Source: Lachnospiraceae bacterium
GTDB taxonomy: Bacteria; Bacillota_A; Clostridia; Lachnospirales; Lachnospiraceae
Length of the DNA stretch: 52,852 bases
Direction: 5' to 3'
Assembly (NCBI GenBank): GCA_024683935.1
Contig: JAIKXV010000085.1
Span: forward strand, 1-52,852
Positions 35,557 to 43,854 of this stretch are shown one piece after another; position 1 is the first letter of the stretch; the number at the start of each line of letters is the position of its first letter. Under the pieces are notes generated by a model, which was not told the DNA's origin, searched no databases, and saw only the letters and a program-made list of their open reading frames with translations. The translations under genes and the position numbers were made by a program.

Positions 35557-36795
35557 ATGAAAAAAGTTTTGGCAATGTTATTGACACTATCAATGGCAGT
35601 CGGAATGTGTGCATGCGGATCTCAGGCTGCAGCACCTGCATCCGAACCCGCTCCTGCAGCAGAAGCTCCCGCTGAAAAAGAGGAAGCTCCCGCAGCAGAG
35701 ACCAAGGCTGAAGAGCCTGCTCCTGCAGCAGCAGAGGAAGCTGCGCCCGCTGCTGACACATCTGCAGCTAACCCCGTTGCCGGCAAGAAGGTTGCTTATG
35801 TAATGCTTCTTCCTTCCGCAACAATCTTCCAGATGTGGAAAGATTCCTGCGCAAATCTCTGCGAGAAGATGGATGTCCAGTTTGACTTCTTCTTCTGCGA
35901 CGGCGATTTCAATAAGTGGCAGGATACCATTCGTACATGCGCATCAGCAGGATACGACGGACTTCTTGTAAGCCACGGCAATCAGGACGGATCTTATGTA
36001 TTCCTTAAAGAGATCACAGAGCAGTATCCTGATATGAAGATCGTTACCTTCGATACCCAGTTCTATACAGACGGACAGTATCAGAAGATCGACGGCGTAA
36101 CCCAGTTCTTCCAGCAGGATGACAGCCTTGTAACCGTTCTTCTTGACAGCATGATCGACAAGTTCGGTGAGGGCGTTCGTCTTATCAAGGTTTGGAGAGG
36201 ACCTAACTACAATTCTCCTTTCGATCGCCGTGAGGTAGGTTGGGAAGCATACGAGAAGGCCGGAAAGATCAAGACCGTGGGCGAGGTTCAGCCTCTTCAG
36301 GATACCATGGATTCCGCAAATACCGTATTTGCTGCATACCTTCAGAGCGTAAAGCGTGAAGACGTAGACGGCGTTATCGCTTACTACGACCTCTATGGCC
36401 AGGGCGTATACCAGGCTATCACAGAGAATGCAAACTTCGGCGGAGACAACCCGCTTCCTATGGCATCAGTTGATATCGACCCTGTTGACATCACAAACAT
36501 GCAGACCAAGCCTGAAATCTGGACAGCAGCAGGAACAACCGACTGGACACTTAACGGTGAGATCGGTATGCGTATCCTCTTCCTCGAGATGGCAGGAGAG
36601 TATGACAAGATCTATGATCCCGCAAGCGGAAAGACCGGCGTTGACTATGTAGAGATTCCCGGATCTGCTATCCTTGCAAAGGACTTAAAGGCTGATTCTT
36701 CAGTTGAGAACCTTGGCGATATCGCTGCCGATACATACGGCAACCTTGATTATCTGTCAGAGGCTGACTGGATGCCTAAGAATCTTATTCACTAA
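35557..36795 (+). CDS. Sugar-binding lipoprotein of an RbsB-type ABC transporter
   Basis: This protein has 412 residues. It has a signal peptide with a lipobox-like GMCAC, so it is lipid-anchored at the Cys. A low-complexity Ala/Pro/Glu linker runs to about residue 75, then a periplasmic-binding-protein type 1 fold (KKVAYVMLLPSATIFQMWKD; GYDGLLVSHGNQDG; VDGVIAYYDLYGQG). Such proteins bind pentoses, hexoses or nucleoside-like ligands. It is the first gene of a long operon with mtnK, mtnA, a RuBisCO-like protein, transketolase and dhaKL, so the ligand is probably a ribose derivative; that is inference. AAAGGAG precedes the ATG. Confidence 0.9.
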   Translation: MKKVLAMLLTLSMAVGMCACGSQAAAPASEPAPAAEAPAEKEEAPAAETKAEEPAPAAAEEAAPAADTSAANPVAGKKVAYVMLLPSATIFQMWKDSCANLCEKMDVQFDFFFCDGDFNKWQDTIRTCASAGYDGLLVSHGNQDGSYVFLKEITEQYPDMKIVTFDTQFYTDGQYQKIDGVTQFFQQDDSLVTVLLDSMIDKFGEGVRLIKVWRGPNYNSPFDRREVGWEAYEKAGKIKTVGEVQPLQDTMDSANTVFAAYLQSVKREDVDGVIAYYDLYGQGVYQAITENANFGGDNPLPMASVDIDPVDITNMQTKPEIWTAAGTTDWTLNGEIGMRILFLEMAGEYDKIYDPASGKTGVDYVEIPGSAILAKDLKADSSVENLGDIAADTYGNLDYLSEADWMPKNLIH

Positions 36796-36840
36796 GCAGT
36801 AAGATTCTGTAACAGAATATAGCCGCTTTATAATCATGGA

Positions 36841-36868
36841 GGGCATCGGAGGTTTCTCCGGTGCCCTT
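36841..36868 (+). promoter_or_regulatory. Strong hairpin between binding-protein and ATPase genes
   Basis: GGGCATCGGAG (36841-36851) pairs with CTCCGGTGCCC (36856-36866) with one T-G pair and a four-base loop, followed only by TTC. It could be a leaky terminator or a 3' stabiliser that gives excess binding protein over ATPase, as is usual for ABC importers. Confidence 0.6.
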
Positions 36869-36905
36869 CTTTACAGAAAAATCCAAGGAAAATCAGGAAA
36901 GGCAT

Positions 36906-38432
36906 ATGGAAAAAATAACATTAAGCACAAAAGATGTTTCCATGGAATATCCCGGAGTCCTGGCCCTTAATAAGGTTAATTTCGAGATTTCCACAGGAGA
37001 GATACATGCGATTGTTGGTGCCAACGGAGCCGGAAAGTCAACGCTTATGAATGTCTTTGCCGGTTCAAATCCGGGCTATACAGGAGAGGTTTTATTAAAC
37101 GGGGAGCCCATAGAAGTTCGTACACCCAATTTCGCGAAAAAACACGGAATACAGATCGTTTACCAAGAGGTGGATACCGCACTGGTGCCTTCCCTTTCGG
37201 TTGCAGAGAACATCATGCTGAATGACATAGTCATGAACATGAAGGGTTCGATGATCAACTGGGGTGCCATAAGAAAAGCTGCGGCAAAGGCTCTGGAACG
37301 ATTACACATAACCAATATCAATGTCAGGACTCTTGTTCAGAATCTCACCCTTGCCGAGAAGCAGATGGTGCTGATAGCAAGAGCCATACAGTCAGAATGT
37401 AATTTCCTTATTCTTGATGAGCCCACCGCGCCTCTGTCTGACACGGAGACCGAGGAACTCTTCCGCATAGTGAAGAAGTTAAGGGAAAGCGAGAACATAG
37501 CGATCATGTTCATTTCCCACCGTCTTCACGAAGTGCTGCAGATATGCGACAGCTACACCGTAATGAGGAACGGAGAGATAGTTCATAACGCCCCCGTTAC
37601 TCCGGAGACCACTACGAAGGAAATAGTGGAAAAGATGCTGGGCCGCTCCTTTGAGGAGAATTTCCCCAAGGAAGAGGTTCAGATAGGAGAGAAATTCTTC
37701 GAAGTAAGGAATCTGTCCGGAGCATACGGTAAGGTGAATGACGTATCCTTCTATGTAAAGAAGGGTGAGATCGTGGGAATTGCCGGGCTTGTGGGCGCCG
37801 GAAAGTCGGAGCTCTGCAAGACGATATTCGGAAGCTACAAAAAGACCGGTGGCAGCATTATCCTTAACGGAAAGGAACTGAAGATAGGCAATCCCGCCCA
37901 GGCGGTTAAGAACAGGATAGCCCTGGTTCCCGAGGAGAGACGTAAAGAGGGAGTGCTGGTACAGGAAACTGTGGCCTTCAATCTTTCGGCAGCATGTCTT
38001 GATAAATTCTGCACCATGAGCTTTGTTCAGAAGAGCAAGGTAAATGATAACGCCAACCGTTTTGTAAAGGATCTGGGAATAAAGACCCCCTCCATAAGAC
38101 AGCTTGTACGAAATCTTTCCGGAGGCAACCAGCAGAAGGTGGCCGTAGGAAAGTGGCTGGCGGCAGACTGTGATATCTACATCTTCGATGAGCCCACCAA
38201 GGGAGTTGATGTCGGAGCAAAACAGGACATCTTCCATCTTATCAATGATATAGCAAAGGCAGGAAACGGAGTGATATATGCTTCCTGCGAGAACAGCGAG
38301 CTGTTATCCATAACGGACAGGATATATGTAATGTTCGGCGGAGAGATAATGGCAGAGCTCGTTACCAAAGATACGAACGAAGATGAGATAATGAATTATT
38401 CCGTAGGCACCAGGTCCGAGAAACCGGCCTGA
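36906..38432 (+). CDS. Sugar ABC transporter ATP-binding protein (RbsA/MglA type)
   Basis: A protein of 508 residues with two ATPase halves. The first has Walker A GANGAGKST and Walker B FLILDEPTAPLSD. The second has GLVGAGKSE in place of a full P-loop and Walker B DIYIFDEPTKGVDVGAKQDI, with signature LSGGNQQKV. This duplicated form serves ribose/galactose-type importers. ATG at 36906 with GGAAAGG is preferred over an upstream ATG at 36861, which lies inside the hairpin region. Confidence 0.94.
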   Translation: MEKITLSTKDVSMEYPGVLALNKVNFEISTGEIHAIVGANGAGKSTLMNVFAGSNPGYTGEVLLNGEPIEVRTPNFAKKHGIQIVYQEVDTALVPSLSVAENIMLNDIVMNMKGSMINWGAIRKAAAKALERLHITNINVRTLVQNLTLAEKQMVLIARAIQSECNFLILDEPTAPLSDTETEELFRIVKKLRESENIAIMFISHRLHEVLQICDSYTVMRNGEIVHNAPVTPETTTKEIVEKMLGRSFEENFPKEEVQIGEKFFEVRNLSGAYGKVNDVSFYVKKGEIVGIAGLVGAGKSELCKTIFGSYKKTGGSIILNGKELKIGNPAQAVKNRIALVPEERRKEGVLVQETVAFNLSAACLDKFCTMSFVQKSKVNDNANRFVKDLGIKTPSIRQLVRNLSGGNQQKVAVGKWLAADCDIYIFDEPTKGVDVGAKQDIFHLINDIAKAGNGVIYASCENSELLSITDRIYVMFGGEIMAELVTKDTNEDEIMNYSVGTRSEKPA

Positions 38433-38466
38433 AGCGACTCGAAATAAGAACAGTAGGAGGAAAATA

Positions 38467-39450
38467 ATGGATTCAGCAAAAAACAAAAATACTGCAAAAT
38501 TTCTATTGAACTGGGCGGCGGTCATTACCCTGGTGCTTTGTTTTATCATATTTACGGTGGTTAAGGGTTCCCTTTTCATGTCGGGAATAAATATGGTAAA
38601 CATACTCCTCGCCATGTCCATCACAACGGTATTCGGTATAGCTGCAACGGTTACGATGGCACCGGACGGCTTTGATATGTCGGCCTGTACTCTGGCAAGC
38701 TGCTCAGCATACGCTTTCGTATCGTCATATCTGTGGTTCGGATGCAACCTCTTTGTGTCGATACTGATAACCATAGTCATTACCGTGATAATGTATCAGC
38801 TCACAATGTTCCTTATTCTGGTCTGCAAGATACCCGATATGCTGGCAACCTGCGCACTGATGTTTGTGCATCAGGGTCTGGGACAGTGGTATATAGGCGG
38901 AGGCGCCGTATCAACAGGTATGAAGACCTCCTGGGGTGCAGATCCCGTAAGAGTTCAGCTTTCCGATTCATTCTCAGCCATCGGACGTGCTCCCTACATC
39001 ATTTTCATAATGCTGGGCTGCGTGCTGATAGCGTGGGTAATACTTGACTTTACCAAGCACGGACGTTTCCTTTATGCAATGGGCGGCAATAAGCAGGCTG
39101 CGAAGCTCTCCGGTATAGACGTAAAGAAATACCGTTATATAGCGGGTATGATCACCGCTGTATTTATCGCGATAGGCGGTATCGTCGTTTCATCCAGAGG
39201 AAGCTCTGCGCAGGTTATGTGCTGCGATAACTATCTGATGCAGTCACTGGCAGCCGTATTCGTAGGACGCTCGGTAGGAGGTGCCGAGAAGCCCAATGCT
39301 CTCGGAACACTGGTAGGAGCCATGCTGGTTTCCACACTGGAGAACGGACTTACCATCTGTGCCGTACCTTATTACGTACTCCCCGCAGTTAAGGGAGCGG
39401 TTCTGGCACTGGCACTGATAGCTGCATACGCAGGAACCAAGGAACAGTAA
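38467..39450 (+). CDS. Sugar ABC transporter permease (RbsC type)
   Basis: A membrane protein of 327 residues with about eight to ten helices. The family features are FDMSACTLASCSAYAF in the second third and the conserved cytoplasmic loop GGNKQAAKLSGIDVKKYRYIAG, followed by SSRGSSAQV and QSLAAVFVGRSVGG. Only one permease gene is present, so it probably forms a homodimer with the double-domain ATPase. AGGAGG precedes the ATG. Confidence 0.93.
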   Translation: MDSAKNKNTAKFLLNWAAVITLVLCFIIFTVVKGSLFMSGINMVNILLAMSITTVFGIAATVTMAPDGFDMSACTLASCSAYAFVSSYLWFGCNLFVSILITIVITVIMYQLTMFLILVCKIPDMLATCALMFVHQGLGQWYIGGGAVSTGMKTSWGADPVRVQLSDSFSAIGRAPYIIFIMLGCVLIAWVILDFTKHGRFLYAMGGNKQAAKLSGIDVKKYRYIAGMITAVFIAIGGIVVSSRGSSAQVMCCDNYLMQSLAAVFVGRSVGGAEKPNALGTLVGAMLVSTLENGLTICAVPYYVLPAVKGAVLALALIAAYAGTKEQ

Positions 39451-39471
39451 ATATTTTTAAGGAGGAATAAA

Positions 39472-40719
39472 ATGTCAGATTTCAGCAAGTATTTTTTGAT
39501 GATAAACGAGGATGATCCCGAGACCACCGAGAAGGTAGTGATAGAGTACACCCTTTTGAAGACAAAGGATCAGATTGACTGGGATGAGGCTTCGATGGAA
39601 GCAAAGATCCCCGGTTCTCACGGAAACTTAAACCATGTGTGCCGTGTTACCGATAAGAAGGGCCACACACTTTATATCAAGCAGGCAGGCAGCAATCTCC
39701 GTATAGATGCTGACATGACCGCGACTCTTGACCGTAACCGTCAGGAATCCGAGATACTGATGCTTGAGGAAAAGTGGGCTCCGGGCATGGTTCCCCACAT
39801 CTATTTCTTCGACACGATAATGTATGCCTGCGGAATGGAAGACTGCAGCGATTACAAGGTTATGCGTGAAGCAATGCTTGAGCACAAGACCTTCCCGAAA
39901 TTCGCAGACGACATTTCCACATTTATGGTAAATACCCTTCTTCTTTCCAGTGACGTTGTAATGGACCACAGGGAAAAGAAGGAGCTTACCCGTAAGTTCA
40001 TCACTCCCGATCTGGATGACATCACAGAGAAGCTGGTTCTGATGGAGCCCTATCTCGGAGCTGACAGAAACAATATCTATGAGCCGAACAGAGCCTTTAT
40101 CGAAAAGGAGCTCTACGGTGATGAGAAGCTGCATCTCGCTGTCAGCAAGCTGAAGTTCAACTTCATGACAAATGCACAGGCGCTTCTTCACGGCGATCTG
40201 CATACCGGTTCCATCTTCGTAAAAGAGGATTCCACAAAGATATTCGACTGTGAATTCGGAACCTTCGCTCCGATGGGCTATGACGTTGGTAACCTGGTTG
40301 CAAACATGATCTTTGCCTATGTGAACGGACTTTCCACAGATGACACACCTTTCTGCGACTGGTGTCTGGACGTGATAGAGCAGAGCATGGATCTCTTCAT
40401 AGAGAAATTCTCCAGGGAATACGATAAGCACGTTACCGAGCCCATGGCAAAGGTAAAGGGCTTTAAGGAATGGTACATGGATTCCATCCTCAATGATACC
40501 GCAGGATATGCCGGAACAGAGCTTCACAGAAGGACTGTGGGAATGGCAAACGTAGCGGACGTAATCATGATCTCCGATGAGAAGAAGAGACTCCTTGCTG
40601 AGAGAGTAAATATCCTGGCAGGTAAGGACTACATCCTTAATCAGGAGAAGTACCGCACGGGTAAGGACTTCAGAGAGGCTGTTGTCCGCGCTACCGAGGC
40701 AGCGAAGAAGACTCTGTAA
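39472..40719 (+). CDS. mtnK: 5-methylthioribose kinase
   Basis: Phosphorylates the anomeric C1 hydroxyl of 5-methylthioribose (and probably other 5-modified riboses). It has 415 residues, the family length. The aminoglycoside-kinase-like fold shows the catalytic loop LLHGDLHTGSIFV with Asp242, the metal-binding DCEF, and the MtnK-specific FAPMGYDVGNLVAN. The N-terminal glycine loop is GSHGNLNHVCRV. AGGAGG is upstream. In bacteria it is usually next to mtnA, as here. No MTA nucleosidase gene is in the cluster, which fits uptake of the free sugar rather than internal salvage alone. Confidence 0.9.
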   Translation: MSDFSKYFLMINEDDPETTEKVVIEYTLLKTKDQIDWDEASMEAKIPGSHGNLNHVCRVTDKKGHTLYIKQAGSNLRIDADMTATLDRNRQESEILMLEEKWAPGMVPHIYFFDTIMYACGMEDCSDYKVMREAMLEHKTFPKFADDISTFMVNTLLLSSDVVMDHREKKELTRKFITPDLDDITEKLVLMEPYLGADRNNIYEPNRAFIEKELYGDEKLHLAVSKLKFNFMTNAQALLHGDLHTGSIFVKEDSTKIFDCEFGTFAPMGYDVGNLVANMIFAYVNGLSTDDTPFCDWCLDVIEQSMDLFIEKFSREYDKHVTEPMAKVKGFKEWYMDSILNDTAGYAGTELHRRTVGMANVADVIMISDEKKRLLAERVNILAGKDYILNQEKYRTGKDFREAVVRATEAAKKTL

Positions 40720-40789
40720 GAAGACCCTTATCATAAGGATTACCTTAGTAAACAGATGATTTAAGAATAAACAGGAGGAAAAGTAGGAA

Positions 40790-41887
40790 ATGGCTTCAAT
40801 AGATGAATTTTTTGACAAGGTCATATCAGTAAAGCTGCCGGATGACAGGCAGAGTGTGGACATTTTGGATCAGACACTGCTTCCCGGTGCGATAAAGAGG
40901 ATCAATCTCCAGACCAAGGAGGAGCTCTGGGATGCGATAAAGAAGCTGAAGGTCAGAGGGGCCCCGGCCATTGGTGTCAGTGCGGCATACGGCCTTGCAG
41001 TTCTCGCAAACAGGATAGACGCTCCGGATTTCGACGGCTTCTATAAGGAATTCAAGGAGATAAAGGACTACCTCGCCTCCTCACGTCCCACTGCCGTTAA
41101 CCTTTTCTGGGCACTTAACAGAATGGATGACAAGGCATTAAGCGTAAAGGATCAGAGTCTCGGCAGCATAAAGGAGACGCTTTTCGCCGAGGCACAGAAG
41201 ATAAGGGACGAGGATGTTGCTATAAGCCGCAATATAGGCGAGCTGGGATTCGGCCTCTTAAAGGATCTGAAGAAAGAGGGCAAGGAGATAGGAATCCTTA
41301 CCCACTGTAACGCAGGAACCATCGCAACCGCGAAGTACGGAACAGCTACGGCCCCCATGTATACCGCTCTTGAAAAGGGCTGGGCCGGATCAGATATGCA
41401 TGTTTACTGCGATGAGACCAGACCTTTACTGCAGGGTGCCCGCCTTACAGCTTTCGAACTTTCCAACGCCGGCATCAATACTACGCTTCAGTGCGATAAC
41501 ATGGCTTCAATGCTTATGAAGCAGGGAAAGATAGATATAGTTTTCGTAGGATGTGACAGAGTTGCACGCAACGGAGATTCCGCGAACAAGATCGGCACCA
41601 GCGGAGTTGCGATACTTGCCAAGCACTACGGTATACCTTTCTATATCTGCGCTCCTTCCTCAACCATCGACCTTAATACCGCAACCGGAGATGATATCCC
41701 CATAGAGATGAGGGATCCTGAAGAGGTTACGACCATGTGGTACAAGGAGAGGATGGCTCCCGAAGGAATAGACGCATTCAATCCTGCTTTTGATTTCGCA
41801 GAGCATGATCTTATCACGGGCATTATCACGGAGAAGGGCATAGCGAAGGCTCCCTTCGACAAGGCCTTTAAAGAGCTTGGCATTTGA
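40790..41887 (+). CDS. mtnA: 5-methylthioribose-1-phosphate isomerase
   Basis: Converts the aldose 1-phosphate to the ketose 5-methylthioribulose 1-phosphate. It has 365 residues. The family signature RGAPAIGVSAAYGLA is near residue 60. The catalytic Cys173 is in HCNAGTIATAKYGTA and Asp256 in GCDRVARNGDSANKIGT, separating it from the related eIF2B subunits. AGGAGG lies 12 bases before the ATG. It lies 70 bases after mtnK and 28 before the transketolase half gene. Confidence 0.93.
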   Translation: MASIDEFFDKVISVKLPDDRQSVDILDQTLLPGAIKRINLQTKEELWDAIKKLKVRGAPAIGVSAAYGLAVLANRIDAPDFDGFYKEFKEIKDYLASSRPTAVNLFWALNRMDDKALSVKDQSLGSIKETLFAEAQKIRDEDVAISRNIGELGFGLLKDLKKEGKEIGILTHCNAGTIATAKYGTATAPMYTALEKGWAGSDMHVYCDETRPLLQGARLTAFELSNAGINTTLQCDNMASMLMKQGKIDIVFVGCDRVARNGDSANKIGTSGVAILAKHYGIPFYICAPSSTIDLNTATGDDIPIEMRDPEEVTTMWYKERMAPEGIDAFNPAFDFAEHDLITGIITEKGIAKAPFDKAFKELGI

Positions 41888-41915
41888 CCGCCGCGGAAAG
41901 GAGTAATTTTCAGAA

Positions 41916-42836
41916 ATGAGCAAATTTGATAAAAAATGGGAAAAGGAAGTATTAGCCATAGCTGACGGTATCCGCATGAGGGTATTTCAGTTTACGGTTG
42001 AACAGAACGGCGGATACTTAAGCCAGGCCTGTTCTGCGGCAGAGATATTTGCAGCTCTTTATCACGGGCTGATGAAGCTTCCGAAGATCAAGACACCCCT
42101 TATGCCGGATCCCTGGCAGGGAGCTCCGGGACCGGGAAATCCGATACATACAGGTATCAAGTTCAATTCCAACGGCAAGGAAGGCTGTGACCGTTTCATA
42201 ATGTCACCTGCCCAGTATGCGCTGGTTGTCTATGCGGCTCTTATCGAGACCGGAAGAATGGATGAAGCCGGCATGGATGCCTACAATAAGGACGGCGGCA
42301 GCGTTGAGATGATAGGCGCAGAGCACTCCCCCGGAATGGAAGTTACCACCGGATCTCTCGGACAGGGTATTTCCCAGGCGGCGGGTATAGCCATGGGTAT
42401 GAAGCTGAAGGGAAAGAAGGGGAAGGTCTTCACCTTCCTTTCAGACGGCGAATGCCAGTCAGGTGAATTCTGGGAAGCACTTCAGGCTTCTTCCTTCCAC
42501 CGTCTGGACAACATGATAATGATAGTAGACAGGAACGGCTGCCAGTGTGACGGTCTGATGAAGCCTGTCATGAACATTGAGCCCTTCGACGAGCGCTTCA
42601 GGTCCTTCGGCTGCGAGTGCGTTCGCATAAAGGGACATAAGCCGCTTCTTTTAGCTGAGGCTCTCAATACTCCCCACAGGGGCAAGCCCCTTGCGGTGAT
42701 CCTTGATACATCACCTTATCACGGACTGGAATTCCTTAAGGAACGTTCTCCCAAATTCCATTATGTCAGGTTTACTGATCCCAAGCAGAGGGAGGCATAC
42801 AGGAAGATTTATGACAAGATGGTAAAGGAGGCGTAA
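41916..42836 (+). CDS. Transketolase N-terminal subunit, divergent
   Basis: A protein of 306 residues, the thiamine-diphosphate-binding half of a split transketolase. The cofactor motif is FLSDGECQSGEFWEALQASS followed by MIMIVDRNGCQCDG. VTTGSLGQGISQAAGIAMG is typical. Two His-containing motifs of ordinary transketolases are changed: the usual GHPGG after the first helix is GGYLSQACSAAE, and the usual SKGHA is SPAQY. These His residues normally contact substrate or cofactor, so the ketose used is probably not a standard pentose phosphate pathway one; that is inference. It is followed four bases later by its partner. Confidence 0.88.
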   Translation: MSKFDKKWEKEVLAIADGIRMRVFQFTVEQNGGYLSQACSAAEIFAALYHGLMKLPKIKTPLMPDPWQGAPGPGNPIHTGIKFNSNGKEGCDRFIMSPAQYALVVYAALIETGRMDEAGMDAYNKDGGSVEMIGAEHSPGMEVTTGSLGQGISQAAGIAMGMKLKGKKGKVFTFLSDGECQSGEFWEALQASSFHRLDNMIMIVDRNGCQCDGLMKPVMNIEPFDERFRSFGCECVRIKGHKPLLLAEALNTPHRGKPLAVILDTSPYHGLEFLKERSPKFHYVRFTDPKQREAYRKIYDKMVKEA

Positions 42837-42840
42837 GATC

Positions 42841-43842
42841 ATGGAAATATTAAAGAGAGTTCATGCAAAAAATTTAGTTAAATGGGCGAAGAAAAAGCCC
42901 GAGGTTCTGGTGCTTTCAGCTGATCTTACCAGCTCCTGCGAAGCGGACGCTTTCCGCGATACCTATCCTGACCGTTTCTTCTCAATGGGAATAGCGGAGC
43001 AGAACATGCTGGCCTTTGCCGGCGGTCTCGCAAGAGAAGGCTTCGTGCCCTATGTGCACACCTTTGCGGTATTTATCTACAGGAGAGCGCTGGATCAGAT
43101 AGCAATGTCTGTTGCATACCCGAATCTTCCCGTAAAGATGATAGGCTTCCTTCCCGGCGTTACCACTCCGGGCGGAGCTACACACCAGGCTATAGAGGAT
43201 ACAGCCATCATGCGTTCCCTGCCCAATATGACGGTTTTGGAAGTGGGAGATGCTACCGAGGTTGAAAATGTCCTGGATATTGCATATAAGATCCCAGGTC
43301 CCGTATATGTAAGGATGCTCCGCGGCGAGCTTCCCCGCATCTTCAATACCCCCATGGAGTTCAAGAAGGCGAGAAAGCTTTCATCCGGTAAGGATTTAGT
43401 GGTTGTTTCCGCAGGTATCTGCACCGAAGAAATGCTCCGTACCACAAAGGTATTCAAGAGCAACGGGCTCGACGTGACAATGTACCATATCTCCACCTTA
43501 AAGCCCTTCGAGTATCCCGAGCTTATGAAGGATATAAAGAACAGCAAGTACGGTGTTATCACAATGGAGAACCACAGCATCATCGGCGGACTCGGCTCCT
43601 GCGTGGCTGAATGCATGGCAGAAGAGGGCATCGGAAAGAAGCTCTACAGAGTCGGCATAAATGACAGCTTCCTCCACGGTGCAAGCAGACCTTACCTCAT
43701 GAAGGAATACGGAATAGACGCCCACGCCCTTCTTGCGACTGCTGAAAAGGCTATCGGAAAGAAGCTTAAATTCAAGGACGAGGATCTCGGAGAGGTATTT
43801 ATCCCTGCGCTCCATTCCGACGCAAAAGCTGAAGCGCTGTAA
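42841..43842 (+). CDS. Transketolase C-terminal subunit
   Basis: A protein of 333 residues, the pyrimidine-binding and C-terminal half. The catalytic Glu that activates thiamine diphosphate is in GIAEQNMLAFAGGLA. RRALDQI, GVTTPGGATHQAIEDTAIMRSLPNM and GPVYVRMLRGELPR are typical of split transketolases. It overlaps nothing but is only four bases from the N-subunit. The RuBisCO-like gene follows 12 bases later. It should form a heterotetramer with the 41916 product. Confidence 0.92.
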   Translation: MEILKRVHAKNLVKWAKKKPEVLVLSADLTSSCEADAFRDTYPDRFFSMGIAEQNMLAFAGGLAREGFVPYVHTFAVFIYRRALDQIAMSVAYPNLPVKMIGFLPGVTTPGGATHQAIEDTAIMRSLPNMTVLEVGDATEVENVLDIAYKIPGPVYVRMLRGELPRIFNTPMEFKKARKLSSGKDLVVVSAGICTEEMLRTTKVFKSNGLDVTMYHISTLKPFEYPELMKDIKNSKYGVITMENHSIIGGLGSCVAECMAEEGIGKKLYRVGINDSFLHGASRPYLMKEYGIDAHALLATAEKAIGKKLKFKDEDLGEVFIPALHSDAKAEAL

Positions 43843-43854
43843 GGGGGTAAGCAG

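Noticed and set aside
36861..36905. ATG at 36861 as start of the ABC ATPase
   Set aside because: It lies inside a strong hairpin and has no ribosome site; ATG at 36906 has GGAAAGG and matches the usual start of the family.
39628..40863. 411-codon minus-strand open frame opposite mtnK
   Set aside because: mtnK is certain from its motifs; the antisense frame has no recognisable domain and reflects codon bias of the real gene.
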